A stretch of 64,000 bases of DNA from Dichetophora obliterata (GCA_963920525.1 OY986436.1:8390001-8454000), one strand, 5' to 3'. Shown: positions 1-11,693, counted from the stretch's first letter. Numbers and translations are program-made. Notes: generated by a model from the letters alone, not told the origin.

Positions 1-1060
1 TTTATCTACAATACAGTTTTTTGTTTGTGAATACAAAATGATTCATCTACACAATTTTTCGGGAATATTTAAGAAAATTATAACGCATTTACGTTAGACT
101 ACAATTGCAGGGAATATAGATAAGGAGATGCATTGAAAAGCATAGAAGTAGATTATGTATCATCAGCGGATATTGAACAAACAACAGGTGGTTTTATAAT
201 CGAATGAAATTGTCTTGGAAAATTAATAAATTTTAATGCAGATTCGGACTATAACTCGGCAATGGGTCTTATCCACAGAAGGAAGAGAAATCGTGACGCT
301 AATTTGCATACTGCTCCGCTGCCTATCAAGCAAAAAAGTGCAACCATTTCCAATTATTGAAGTGTGTAATTTTATCAGAATATTAATATTTTTAAGTTAA
401 TATTGAAAAAATGTAAGCAATCACATTAATAGACCCATATCATTCTTTACTGTTTTTTTATATTTCTATCTTGTTTCTGTTAATATTGTTATCAACAAAT
501 TTTTCTTCAAATCTGCATAAAAACGTCAATGAATTCACGAAAAACTTACGTTTCCTATTGAATAAAAAGACATATATACTAATTTCATTTATATAAAAAA
601 AATTATTTTAAATACAAAACAACCTATCTACACTTCAAAGAAAAGCACGAGATTTTACAAATATTTTTTTGTTTCAGGAAGCTTTTCATTCTTTTAATAC
701 AATATTCTGGTACTTTGGTTGGTGAATTTTTGTACACTGAAAGACTTAAATGGTTTTTTGCTCTCCTGAAAAAAGTTTTTTTTTGTAGATAGATCATATT
801 GAATACAATCTTTCGATATGCTTTGTTTTACAACTCATAACATTGTAGAAGATTTTAAAAAACTAAAAAATCCTGTTCGATTAAATGCTTCGATATTATA
901 TGTTACTTTTTTCTGAAAAACAAAGATGAATTATTTAAATTAAAAATTAATAAATTGAGATTATTCCGACGAAAAAATATTAAATAGATTAATAATTAAA
1001 GTATTTCTAAGTAGTAATTTTTTGATATTCTGTGCGCTTTACATTTTAGTTTTTCTTTGT
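1..1060. other. AT-rich noncoding DNA
   Basis: Very AT-rich sequence with many poly-A and poly-T runs. Neither strand has an open frame of useful length, and I see no transposon ends, RNA gene or tandem array. Confidence 0.7.
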
Positions 1061-1420
1061 AAGTATTTTGTAATATTTTGCACAGTTAGTTCAAGAAAGT
1101 TTTGTAATTTATAGTAAAATAGTTTTGACGTCATTTATTTTATAGCTAGTTAAAAATTTTTTATTTAAGTATTATTTAAATCACTTTTCAGTATTTTCAG
1201 GAAAGTATCATGTGTTTAAAACATTAAGTTATTTTGCACAGCTGGTTTAAAAAGGTTTTTTTTTAAAAAGGTTTTTCTTAGGTAAAATCATTGAATTTTT
1301 ACATGTTCTTAAAATTATTTTTTTAAAGAAAAGAGAAAAGTATAAAAATTTTAGTATTTTTAGCAGGAATTTTGTGATTCTTTGTACATCTTGTTTAAGG
1401 AAGTTATTTTTTTTTAGTGT
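1060..1420. repeat. Degenerate ~150-bp tandem repeat
   Basis: A motif like attttgcacagttagtt followed by a purine-rich stretch occurs at about 1075, 1231 and 1379, giving a period near 150 bp. Each is preceded by related text such as agtatcatgtgtttaaaaca (about 1205). The units differ at many positions, so the array is old. Related pieces lie on the far side of the minisatellite at 3575-3905. Family unknown. Confidence 0.45.
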
Positions 1421-1446
1421 TTAAGGCCACATTTTGGTATATCTAA

Positions 1447-1650
1447 TCTTAATATATAAATGGCAAGCACGCTGCTCCGTGTCCAATATCTCTCAAACAC
1501 TTCAGCCTGAAAGTATGCACATCTTAATACATAAAAGGCAAGCATGCTGCTAGGCACACAGTATTTCTTAAATTGTAATTATTTTTTGACAGTAACTTAA
1601 TTTTACAAGACACACTGTTCTCAAATTGTTCAGCCTGAAAGTATGCACAG
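1447..1650. repeat. Imperfect direct repeat, two units
   Basis: Two adjacent units each begin with cttaata-ataaa-ggcaagca-gctgct (1448 and 1523) and end with ttcagcctgaaagtatgcac (1501 and 1629). The second unit is longer because of an internal AT-rich stretch. Noncoding; family not recognised. Confidence 0.55.
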
Positions 1651-2244
1651 AAAATATATTTGATTCTTATCAGTGACAATATTGGGATTTTACAATAGTA
1701 CGTTTTTGATCTGACTATCTCTTTTTAGCATAGTTTTATAAAAGATTTGTAAGGGGGTTTTAGTCAAAGGCTGAGTTATGTTCAGCGGCTCCAGCGTCAA
1801 ACAAAAGACCCTCAAACTGCTGTCCTAAATAAATAAGAAGACTTGTTGATTTTAATTCTCGGATTATATTTTTCTGCTTTATTGTTAAAGTTGAAATTTT
1901 TAGGAGTGTGTACAATATTCAAGCAGGTATGTATATTTTTCTCTTAGTGTAATCTTATGAGTAAGTCTTTCTTATTACAATACACAACGTTATAGGAATA
2001 CGAGCGATAAATATAGAGTCGTGAGTGAGTCTGCCGACGCTGACGTTCGGTGTTATTCGGTAACTTGGAGAGGTACGGTGTGACAACGGCTGTTATATAT
2101 AATTTTATAGTATAATATAAATATATATAACTTTACAAATATTTGTGTATGGCGTGGAGCGCCTTGGTATTTATTTTAACGATAATGTAAGAATAATAAT
2201 AAAATAAAATGCAATAGAATTTTTAAGCATATATCTGTATGTTG
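1651..2244. other. Noncoding spacer
   Basis: No gene found. The stretch at 2015-2095 is richer in G+C and CpG (words such as ctgccgacgctgacgttcgg) than its surroundings and leads into AT-rich text before the minisatellite. It may belong to the same unidentified element as the minisatellite. Confidence 0.5.
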
Positions 2245-2820
2245 GGCTACCGTCTGACAGAAACCGACGTGATTGCCGAAGGAGAATGTTTATTGTAGAC
2301 GCCCGTCCGACCGAAGCCGACGTGATAGCCCAAAAGAGAATTTTGTTGTGGACGCCCTACCGACCGAAGTCGACGTGATGGTACCACTAGCTAATTAAAA
2401 AAAAAATAAAAAAAATAATTGAGACTCCCGACCGACCGAAGCCGAAGTGATGGTCTCAGAAGCAAATTTTGTTGTGGACGCCCGACTGACCGAAGCCGAC
2501 GTGGTGGAACCACTAGCTAATTAAAAATAAAAAAATGTTAAGACGCCCGACCGACCGAAGCCGATATAATGGTCCCAAAGTAAATGTTGTTGTGGACGCC
2601 TGACCGACCGAAGCCGACGTGATGGTACCATTGACTAACTACTGTGGGCTACCGACCAACCAAAGCCAACGTGATTGCCAAAAGAAAATGATTTTATTGT
2701 GGACGCCCAACCGACTGAAGCCGACGTGATGGTACCACTAGCAAATTAAAATAATAAAAAAAAAAATCGAGACTCCTGACCGACCAAAGCCGACGTAATG
2801 GTCTCACTAACTAACTACTG
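2245..2820. repeat. CpG-rich minisatellite, ~10 units of 52-73 bp
   Basis: About ten units share a core close to gaccgaccgaagccgacgtg, at roughly 2251, 2301, 2353, 2426, 2479, 2544, 2597, 2650, 2704 and 2774. Tails alternate: one ends in tggtaccactagctaatt plus an A-rich run, the other in an A-rich stretch then ttgttgtggacgc. The real higher-order unit may therefore be a dimer of about 110-125 bp. The core is strongly GC-rich in AT-rich surroundings. There is no coding frame through the array. A 15-base word of the core recurs alone near 26745. Confidence 0.85.
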
Positions 2821-3574
2821 CTTAAAATACTTAAAAGCTAAATGTATTAGCACGAGCCACCTTGCGATAGCTCGTTTTGAACTAACGGACTTGTTTTCGT
2901 TTCCAACAAGTATGCGACGGAAGAAAGCACTACGCTCTCGAGCCGTGCCGAAGTATGTCACAATGCGCATTACTTATTCATATGTTGTTAGAAACCATCT
3001 GGGAATTATATCATGTCTGGCTGTTGCGTGTGGTTTACGTAGGCTTGGCTGTTGGCTATGTTGAATTTGCTGGCTGTGAGAGTGTGTGTGTGTGTGGGTT
3101 TGGATGTTGGCTGAGTTAAATGCACAGTAGTGTAGTAGGGTAGTGGCGTTTTGCGCGGAGTGCAAACTTGTACGGGATCCCCGTTACAAAGTTACGACGA
3201 ATTTAATGAAATTATTGTGAGTCGATTTGAGTCCATTGTACCAAAAAATGTAATTGTATCAGCTGCAAAACGACACCTGAGTTGCTATGTATGAGAAGGT
3301 TGCAAGGCCAGCATGCAAAGATGTGTATGAATATAACTGTTACCAAACTCGAATTTTTGCACTTTTGAACTTGAACTATTTTTTCAACACTGCTTCAATA
3401 CGTTTAGTGTTATTTAAAGTGGTACATTTTTATTTTGCAAAAGTCAAGTGTATAAAAAATCAAGCTTTAAAAAGAGAAAAAAGCGCTGTTGGCATAAGGC
3501 TCCAAAAAGGAAGTGTGAGGAGGACCTGTCGTAGAACAGGCTTTTATACCAGTGTTTCTAAAATCTCTTCTTAT
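2821..3574. other. Noncoding DNA with short GT repeat
   Basis: Holds a short (GT)n tract at about 3080-3098. The open frames here (for example 3287-3688 plus) show no domain, no signal peptide and no resemblance to a known family, and their composition matches the surrounding noncoding DNA. No gene is supported. Confidence 0.5.
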
Positions 3575-3905
3575 TTTCTCAAGCTATTAAAAAGGATTTA
3601 TATTTTTTTATTATTTAAACCAGTTATTATTTCAGTATTTTTTAGGAAGTATCATGAGTTTAACACATTAGGCCTTACCAAGAGTTGATTTAATGCTTAT
3701 TCTAAATTTAGTGTGAGCTTTTCTGACATTATTTTTATAGAATTTGCTTTCAAAAAGCTTACAATAAATTAAGAGTCGACATTAAAATGACTATTGGTAA
3801 GGCCCATTGTGTTATTTTGTACAGATAGTTTTAGTAAAGTGTTAATTTAAATTTTTTTTAAAATCACTTAAATTTGTTCTTAGGTAGTATCATTGAATTC
3901 TTTGT
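3575..3905. repeat. Outlying pieces of the 1060-1420 repeat
   Basis: agtatcatgagtttaacaca (about 3649), ttattttgtacagatagttt (about 3812) and ggtagtatcattgaattctt (about 3882) match words of the 1060-1420 repeat in the same orientation. The minisatellite and about 2 kb of other DNA separate the two sets, as if one repeat tract was split by later insertion. Confidence 0.4.
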
Positions 3906-3937
3906 TGGAATATTTTGGAACTTTTTTGCACTGGAGG

Positions 3938-4021
3938 CAGTCCGGGGATTCCAAAAATTCAAGGCCAAAAATCCCGGGACTGTTGGGACTAAGAAAAGTC
4001 TGGGATCCCGGGTTCCCACTG
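3938..4021. mobile_element. 84-bp hAT-like MITE relic
   Basis: The left side begins cagtccggggattcc and the reverse complement of the right side begins cagtgggaacccgggatccc, so the two ends form an imperfect inverted repeat starting with CAG, as in many hAT elements. There is no room for a gene and I see no clear 8-bp target duplication. The word actgcaatcgtaatc overlaps the right end (4019) and recurs at about 4086. Confidence 0.4.
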
Positions 4022-4324
4022 CAATCGTAATCTTAGCTCATTCGATGAAGGATTATATTAATTGTAATTCCTTTTTTTAAAGATTACTGCAATCGTAATC
4101 CTAATTGCCAAGCTCCTTATATAGTATAATACATAATAAAAATAAAATACTAGGGCGTCCCAGATGCTGCTGATCTCCAAGTAACGGCACCACCACTCAT
4201 CAATTGCATGATATTTTTGACAGTTGCAGCCTAAACATGAACACACCATAAATGTTTGATCGATCGTAAATGAATAGTGATGTTACATTGTTCTAAATTA
4301 AAAAACTTTTGGTATGGTACAAAA

Positions 4325-4485
4325 ATGGATAAAGAAGACTTTCGAACCTTGATTAAGCATTACTTTTTGCGAAACGAAAGTGAGAAATATTTAAAAGAAA
4401 AGTCCGAAAAAAGGTTTAATCAGCACATAAGATGAAAACGCCGTGGGAGCACCAAAAATAGTGAAAAATATCATATGAAATTGAA
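4325..4485 (+). pseudogene. mariner transposase N-terminal stub
   Basis: An ATG at 4325 opens a 36-codon frame starting MDKEDFRTLIKHYFLR, which matches the N-terminus of mariner transposases (first helix of the helix-turn-helix DNA-binding domain, usually M-x-K-x-x-FR-x-L-I-K-H-x-FL). The next residues no longer follow the family, and a TGA stops the frame at 4433-4435. In another frame just downstream, GAPKIVKNI resembles the short conserved stretch that ends the DNA-binding domain. The catalytic DDE/D domain is missing, so this is a deletion derivative. Family assignment is from memory of mariner proteins; the deletion is inferred. Confidence 0.6.
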
Positions 4486-5131
4486 GTGCAAATTTAAAGT
4501 TACGACTTTACTCTAAAAGTACTGGGCCAATTTTTATGAAAACAATTTTAAAATATCATATTTATGCAACAGATTTACTAAGGGAAATTTTATCAATCTT
4601 TCGAAGTTTTATTAATAGGTATATTTAATTAAGGTATTAAGTTTTTTAAGAAATCATCTTAGCTGCCACGCATTGCTTATTCATTGTTTTTTGGCGCGTT
4701 TGTGTTGCGAGAGTTTCAACAAACTCCATGTTGCTCTCTGTTTTTCTCTTTCTCTTCGTGCTCAGCTAGCACAGCGCAAATGAAAAAAAAGTGATGAGCT
4801 TCGAGCAAGGCGAAAAATGAGTTACATATAAATGCAGAGCGGTGCTAAAAAAAAAAACAAAAAATAAATAATAAAACAAAAAAAAAAATTTTTAATTTCT
4901 TTGATATGCATTGTCTTAACCCAATAAGGACTATGCCATATGACATCACTAAGTCGGATGTTGCAAAACTAACCGTAGCACATAAAAATTAGTCAAAAAA
5001 AAATTAGGTAAAATAAGCATATATGTAAAAAAAATTGTCCCGTCTTTAAGGCGTTAAAAAGATGGATAAAAATAGTCCGTTGCAAAGCCGTGGACAATAG
5101 TGGCCTGCTAGTAAATTGATATATCCTAAAA
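4486..5131. other. AT-rich noncoding DNA
   Basis: No open frame, inverted ends or RNA gene recognised. A-rich runs near 4845-4890 look like simple low-complexity sequence. Confidence 0.6.
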
Positions 5132-5530
5132 ACATTTTTATTGGGTCCACACTAGGTCAAACAATTTTTTAAATTCTTACAAAAGATTCTTAATACTGGC
5201 AGCACAAAGAGTATATAGCAAAAAACGACAGTTTTATGGTCCACCCTTGTGTCATAAGAAATTTTTAAATTCTGACACCCGTTTCGAAATCAGTGACCAG
5301 CGCATTTAAAAAGAGTATTAAACAAAAACACATATTAAGGGCAACCCTAGTATCGAGCAAATTTTTTAAATTCCAACGTGGGATTCGAAATCAGCGACCC
5401 CTTAATACTGCCAGCGCACACACAAAGTATATAAAGCAAAGAACACATTTTTAGTGTCCTCCCTAGTGGCAAAAATACTTTTTCAAATTTTAACATCAGA
5501 TTACACTGTATTGCACACATTTCCTGCAGT
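5132..5530. repeat. Four-unit repeat, copy 1 of a dispersed family
   Basis: Units of about 96-115 bp start near 5132, 5228, 5328 and 5443. Each runs roughly: acatttttagggtccaccct, a poly-T stretch, aaattctaaca, ggattcgaaatcagcgaccc, then ttaatactgccagcacacac. The last unit instead ends with acatcagattacactgtatt and a ctgcag box. The same layout and the same end occur at 62920-63116 in the same orientation. No coding frame. Probably the tandem part of a non-autonomous mobile repeat; class unknown. Confidence 0.7.
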
Positions 5531-5646
5531 TTCCGTTTCTAAAAACTTAATTGCAATAAAGTTTCATACGTATGATTTAAAACAAACACAAATAACAATA
5601 ATAAATGCGTTTTTATGAAAATGTGATGTGTCAGATACAGAGAAAT

Positions 5647-6353
5647 CAGTGTTGCGAGGTGCGTTTCACCATTTACACCTAGATTGGACTTAAGATTTCC
5701 CTAAAATTCCCATAATTTTTTTTCGAAAAAAAAAAATTTCATAGAAGGCAACTGAAAAAGAGTGCAAATGCAATGCAAGCCTATGTATTTCAAGGGCTTA
5801 GCTGTTGAACGTTTTTAACATGGGCAGAAAGTTGGTTCACAGTTCTCAATTGTTCAATATGAGTTTTTCCTTAAAATGAAGTCTTACTTTCAAAAGGAGG
5901 CTCCGTCTCCCACTTTTTTATATATTGTGGGCATATCTTTTAGTCTGTATTTTTTCCCATACTTGCTTTGTTTTTAGTTTTTATATAGAATCAATCATTG
6001 CAAATAAGGCGCGAAGCAAGTTTGAAGTGAAGTGGGAAATGATTGGTTTATTATTTGAAGTGCTGCCAATTCAGCTGTTTTTGTAACGTGTTGCTGAAAT
6101 ACCCGAGAAGCCAAATATCTTCTTTTCTTTAATTTTTAGTAAAATTTTAAGGAAAAGTAAGAAAACTTTCATTTTCAACAAAATTTTATAGATTTTTGAG
6201 TAAATTTTTCAAATACATACCTCTAAAAAACCCATAATAAACAATAAATCTCCCTAAAAACCCATAAATATTCATTATCTCCAAAATCTCTCAACACAGT
6301 TAAAAAAACCAATAAATTCCCCTAGGGGGAAATCCGCTAATCTGGCAACACTG
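5647..6353. mobile_element. Non-autonomous hAT element, 707 bp
   Basis: The left end reads cagtgttgcgaggt and the reverse complement of the right end reads cagtgttgccagattagcgg, a hAT-type end (CAG then G at position 5). The flanking octamers are agagaaat and agagacac, six of eight identical, consistent with a decayed 8-bp target duplication. The interior is noncoding and repeats words such as ccctaaaa and cccataaa. It needed a transposase from elsewhere. Confidence 0.6.
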
Positions 6354-8310
6354 AGAGACACACACATAGAGAGAGAGAGATACAGAGAGCTGCGTACGCG
6401 CCTACTCGGTTGTTATTCTTTTTGAATCTCAACTCGCACTCGCCTACTAGATGAAAAACAAAGCAGGCCTGCCGATGGAAGGAATGTTGCGGGTTATTGT
6501 TTTAATGCTAAGTTAAGTAGTGTAACTAAACTAACTAAGAAAACTAAACTAAAAATTTTACAGATTGCCTCTTTACTTCTAATTGAGATGCATTAGTCAC
6601 AGTAACATGTTTGCTAATGCAAAATTCCGGCATATTTTAAAGGACAAAAAACTTCAACTTTCATGATTGCTGTAATTCGCCGACACTTTGTGTTTTCGCC
6701 AAAGCGCTTTTGATAGCAACACATTGCTATGCATATTATTTCAACAAAATCATAACAATGCGAATGGCTCAGTTGGGTAGAGCTTTAGTTTTTATTTCTG
6801 TTTTTTGGAATCTGCATTCATACCATGAGATGCATGCTGCATTGTTGCTATGGCAGTTAATTTGGCAGACATGCCTATCAAATGAAGAAATAAGCGGGAA
6901 TGGAGGCCAGCATGTCTCCTGAACTTCAGAGGCATGTTGCCGGCAGGTATACAGCAGGGCTCCTTTACCAACTGGGCTGCTAGTTTTAGTCTGCTCGATA
7001 CTCGAATGCATACACACACACAGCAATCTCATTGTTACGTGACGGTTTCTACCAAATCACACTACCTGTAAGCTGCGTAAAAGAACTTCGTTCCAAAAAG
7101 TTATTTAAATGAATTTTTAATATTTACGTATATATTTTATGCAAATGCGTTTTTAGTTCAAAAACAATCACGTTTTCTGATAAATTAAATACGTTTTTTG
7201 CAAGAATCTAAGACCTTTTCCCTTAGTATAGGAAAAGCTAAAATTATGATATCAAAAATTAATATTTTGACTTTAAATAAAGTAAGTGTGTATTGTAATC
7301 ACACAAAACAAAAAAAACAAACTATAACAAATATCAGTGAAGTGTTGTTAAGCGACCATATCAAAGCAACTTATTTTCTTTTTAATTTTCTGTGGCAACC
7401 CTAAAAATTATGCTCTATTCTGGACGCAACACTTTATGAACTCTAGTGTTATTTCGGCAATAAAACATGCTGCATTAACCAAAACATTTTTTCCGCTGTC
7501 AGCTACACAAAACAAGAACAAGAACAAGAACAACAACAACAACAACAACATATGCGAACTACAAGGCAAACAAAAAATTAAGTGGAAGTTTGCTAACAAG
7601 CTGCTACGTAGCAACAAACGCACTAACATAATTTTTATAAGCTGTGTAAGCATACGCACAATACATGAAAACACAGCACAATACAAGAAAAAAAGCAACA
7701 TAAAAGTGCTTGAATGTGAACAAAAAAGAAATGCAAAAACAAGTGCAAAATAAAGCAAAGGGAAAAACAAGTTAAGAAAAAAAAACACGTAACAAAAAAG
7801 AAGCATACTTTTTTGCGTTTATCTTGGCAATGACCAACAGCTTAAGTCATTCAGATGGTGGCAGCATATCGTGGAGCATGTCGTGTAGAGACGACAGACA
7901 AAATCGCGTGGCAACTGCTGAACTGGCAGCTGTGCCCGCAGCTATTTAATGTCTTGCAGAGCTTTTGTCGTGATGCGCCATGCTTAGTGGAGCATTTATA
8001 TGGATAGGTTGGGTCAATCCAAGCAGTGTGTGTAAGTGTTTTTTTATACCCTTGTGTGCGTGTGTGTGTGTGTGTATAAGAGTAGTTTAGTGTCTGTTTA
8101 AATATGCTTGTTGATCTAATATTTTAATATCATTATACGTTGTATTAAATAGCAAACAGTTTAGGCATTACTTTGACATGAACAAGTTAATCAGTGTTAT
8201 TTTTAAAGTAGAAAAAAGCACATATCTAGTTCTGAGAGTATAGTTTTTGGCGAAATATGTGTGCCAATTTGTACTTTGTCTAGCTCCTAGCTTTAAATAA
8301 AATGATTTAC
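6354..8310. other. Noncoding DNA with microsatellites
   Basis: Contains (GA)n near 6368-6390, an (AAGAAC)n/(AAC)n tract at about 7510-7551 and (GT)n at about 8048-8078. Overlapping open frames at 6710-7032 and 7408-7806 come from low-complexity composition and lack domains. No gene, repeat family or RNA gene is supported. Confidence 0.6.
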
Positions 8311-8454
8311 TTACTGCTTTATTTAGCATACGAAAATGAACACCAACGAAGAGCAAGACACGAGAAGCAATAGAATTGCGCATAGAAAAAAGTATTGCTT
8401 CTCGTGTCTTGCATGTCGTTGGTGTGCATTTTCGTTATACAAAATAAAGCGGTT
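8311..8454. mobile_element. Hairpin MITE, copy 1 of 3
   Basis: A near-palindrome of about 140 bp flanked by TTA on both sides. Outer arms are ctgctttattt and its imperfect complement. The inner stem caagacacgagaagcaata (8354-8372) pairs perfectly with 8393-8411 around a 20-nt loop. Outside the stem, caccaacga pairs with tcgttggtg. Related copies at 20839-20980 and 59302-59443 share the stem and arms. A TTA target would fit PIF/Harbinger-type MITEs, but that class is a guess. Noncoding. Confidence 0.8.
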
Positions 8455-9229
8455 AATCTTTTCATCAAAATAACAGTTCATATGAAGAACTTTTGTTGCA
8501 TACTTTAAGAGCATTTTAATTAAAAAAAAAAAAAATGATGTAAAGGAATTTTAATAGTTTTTTTTATCATTAGTTGACTTTTCTGTCTTAAACAACAATT
8601 CAGCGGCAAAGAAAGATGTTATTAATATCCATGCATTAAAACCATTATTTTCTGATACATATCTATATATTATGCAATCTAACCTCGTTTAACTTAACTT
8701 GAGTCAAACAAAAATTTTTCAGCCTACCTTCAGAATAGTTTTAACCGACTTTTTTAAAGCGTCACAATATTCTTTGAGTCATGCTTAAAATTTAAAGTTT
8801 TTACTAGCTTCACTAACAAACTTGCAGCAACAATTTTTGCATTGCATACTTTTAAGCTTAAAAGTATACATTTTGAGCAAAATTCTTTGAATTTTTAAAA
8901 ACTTTGTGGTTACAAATAAAGAAAACAAAAGCAAAACAACAGCTAATTTACACTTTTTTAGCGAACAAGTGTCATAATGGAAAACTACTTTGAGCGTGTG
9001 TTGTGGCAAAAATTTAAATACAAAAACAACAACAAACATACGTATACTCTCAGACACATGTGCAAAAATTCAAGCACAGATGTCTGTTGCATTAACAGCG
9101 GCAGTGAAGTTTCATAAACAAAGTAAATAAAACATGTACTCGAATATGTAAATGAAAAAAAAAAACATATGCTTAAAAGTTTGCGTTTTTAAAAAACTGT
9201 AAGCATATTAAAATTGTTAAGGAAGATAC
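8455..9229. other. AT-rich noncoding DNA
   Basis: Minus-strand frames (for example 8785-9057) carry no domain. No repeat or transposon end recognised. Confidence 0.55.
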
Positions 9230-10460
9230 AAAGGCCTGTGTGGTCTCAACCGGAAACATGAACTACCCGACTTAGTTGTTGTCGATAGGACTAACATCAA
9301 CACTCCTGCGATTCTTAAAAAAAGTTTAGACAAAGCAAACGCACTTGTTACTGAATTTGAGAAGGTGCATCGAAAAAATCTACGAATTTTGTGAAAAGTC
9401 GATTTCAGAAATAGTGAATAATCATAATCCGATTATCTATTTCAGTAATGAATTAAGAGCTGATGGTGAATCTCTACCTCAAATTGGTCAACTTCCTTCA
9501 AATACATTAAAAACTTACAATTCATTTACTAATGCACATGAAATCAAAATTGGTTTTGAAATATATAAACAACAAAAAAGTTATGGTGAAGATGGATTTT
9601 TGAATTTCCTGCTACGAAAAACGCAATCTTCTTTCTGGCGGTTCTTAGCAATTTTATTCAACCATTCATATAACAATGGATACTTCCCGAAACAATGGAA
9701 ATGCGTCAAGATTATTCCTATTCTAAAACCAAAGTCAGTTCCTAGTTTTCTATGCGGCTATCGACCCATCTCACTACTCTCAAACGTAAGTAAGTTATTC
9801 GAAGAATTTCAAATGAAAAAATATACGAACACGTTGACAAAGAAAACATAATTAAAAACTGCCAATTTGGTTTTAGGAAATCTCATTCAACAAATCACGC
9901 CCTAACACTTCTATCTGATATTGTTTCAACCAAACTAAATCAAGGTTATGCAACGATAGCTGTCGCTCTTGACTTTGAAAAAGCATTTGACACAGCCTGG
10001 ATCGAGGGAATCCTCTTTAAAATGTATAGAAATCTATGTCGTATTATTCATAACTATCTAGTAGGTCGTTCGTTTTTTGTAATGACTGGTAGCACAAAAT
10101 CAATGGTGAAACAAATTGCTACAGGTGTACCACAAGGGTCGCTACTGGAACCGGTTTTGTAAAATTTATATCTGGTGGATTTATCAGATCCTCCGATTAG
10201 AATAATTTTTCGTCCTTCATGTACTCTTACGCTCATTTTTGCGGATGACATTTTAATACTCTGTTCATGCCAACGTATATCGACTGCAAACACTCTGTGC
10301 AAGGAATATTTAGCTCAATTAGTGAAATATTTTTTTAAATGGAAAATAAAAATAAATGTATCTAAAAGTGAATGCACTGTATTAAAAGGTATCAGGAAAA
10401 ATCTATATGCAAACGCGCGTAAATTTGTCTCTAAAATTGTCTCAATTTTTTGCATTTAAT
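9230..10460 (+). pseudogene. 5'-truncated jockey-like LINE reverse transcriptase
   Basis: Relic of the second ORF of a non-LTR retrotransposon, which would copy its RNA into DNA at the nicked target. The protein is readable across three frames. A pre-RT region lies at 9230-9560. The fingers include CGYRPISLLSNVSKLFE (about 9753-9804), QFGFRKSHSTNHA (about 9868) and DFEKAFDTAW (about 9970). The palm has GVPQGSLLEPVL (about 10123) and catalytic FADDILIL (about 10237). The endonuclease domain and ORF1 are absent (5' truncation), and no 3' tail is visible before the next element begins at 10492. Frameshifts lie near 9830 and 10160-10175. Clade is judged only from the RT motifs. Confidence 0.85.
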
Positions 10461-10552
10461 TACACTGTGACGCAATATTCAACTTTTTGACTCCAAACAA
10501 AAAATCACTTATCCCAGCCGAAAGTACTCATGAGAGGAGAAAAGTAATTTCT

Positions 10553-11287
10553 GGATTTTGCTAGATTGGTTGCCGTTCGTTTTTTATGAGCCTCTATAGT
10601 TTTTTCGCCAAATTCGATTTTGAGCACTTTTTGCAATTTTCTTCTATTTTTCGCATGGCCATAGTTCGAAAAATGCTGTGAATTTTTTTTGCAGTCTTCA
10701 GCAAAGTTGTAGCTCTTGACTCGGCCAACAAAAATGCTGAATATACACCACCACATTACAAAATAGTTAATATTAACAATTTGTTAAGGTTTCGTATTCT
10801 GCTGCAAATTTAAAAGCTCTTTTCCTTACAATTTTGTTAATAAAAGAAAGAGTCTTAACAACGAATGAAATGTATGTGCTTATATCGTATGTGATAGAAA
10901 ATTGTTGTGGAAATAATAAAAAAATACAAATAATAATATAATATTGAGTTTAAATACATTAAACTGAAAAATGGAAGAATTTTTTATTTATTTTAAGTGT
11001 TGATAGTGGCAAATTTATTTTAAGTAGCCGTGGCAAATTTTTCAAAGCGCTTGCAAAATCACAAGCCGCACCGAAGCATCTGTTTATATAGCGCATCTCT
11101 TCTTTCAATAGGCATATCGATTTTTACCATGCATGGTGAACTTTAAAAGCTTTTTAAGCTTTTATATTGTTAATGATTTTTAAGAATACCAACATTTACA
11201 TAACATAACAATCAGCTTAACAAGAGCTCCTTAACTTTTTCTTGTTAAGCTAACAACCAGAATAGGGCTGTAAGTCGGAAAAATTTC
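10553..11287. other. 735-bp insertion splitting the left inverted repeat
   Basis: In the right arm the two matching blocks are about 14 bases apart; in the left arm about 740 bases separate them. The extra DNA is AT-rich and has no coding frame I recognise. It contains short inverted words such as aaaagctttttaagctttta (about 11146) and cttaacaag/cttgttaag (about 11216-11252). It could be a MITE or alternative subterminal DNA of this transposon family. Confidence 0.6.
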
Positions 11288-11693
11288 ATCTTCATGCTCA
11301 AAACCCCAAAAATGTCGAAAAAATTACCACTTTTTTCACCGATTTTTTCTGTTTTTCGACTACAGCTCTTGTACTATTGAAAATTTTACCAAACAATCAA
11401 GGGGAGAAATGTAGCCTATAAAATTATGAACATACCAACTTTCTAGTACATACCAACTTCATACGACCACTCCTTGATACGGATTTGGCCATACAAATGT
11501 GATTAATTTTAATTTTTTTTTTATTTTATTATTTTTATTGAGCAAAAGTTTAAAAAAGGCACATGTATTATTTTTTTTTGCAATTTAGTATTGAATTTTC
11601 TGATTAAAGTGAAAAACATGAAAATATATGAAAGATTATGAAAAAAGTATAAAAAAAAGCATCAAACGGGTATTAATTTGTATTTTTTTTTTG

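Noticed and set aside
2245..2820. Regularly spaced repeats that might be read as a CRISPR array.
   Set aside because: The spacers are repeats of each other, the units vary, and the context is a eukaryotic genome.
3287..3688. A 133-codon frame of apparently normal composition.
   Set aside because: No family resemblance, and its 3' part overlaps the degenerate repeat shared with 1060-1420.
6760..6790. A tRNA-like A box (tggctcagttgggtagagc) on the plus strand.
   Set aside because: No anticodon arm, T arm or acceptor pairing could be built downstream. Probably chance or a very old fragment; tRNAscan on 6700-6900 would settle it.
7408..7806. A 132-codon minus-strand Leu/Phe-rich frame.
   Set aside because: It spans an (AAC)n/(AAGAAC)n microsatellite and A-rich DNA; the plus strand has an equally open frame from the same composition.
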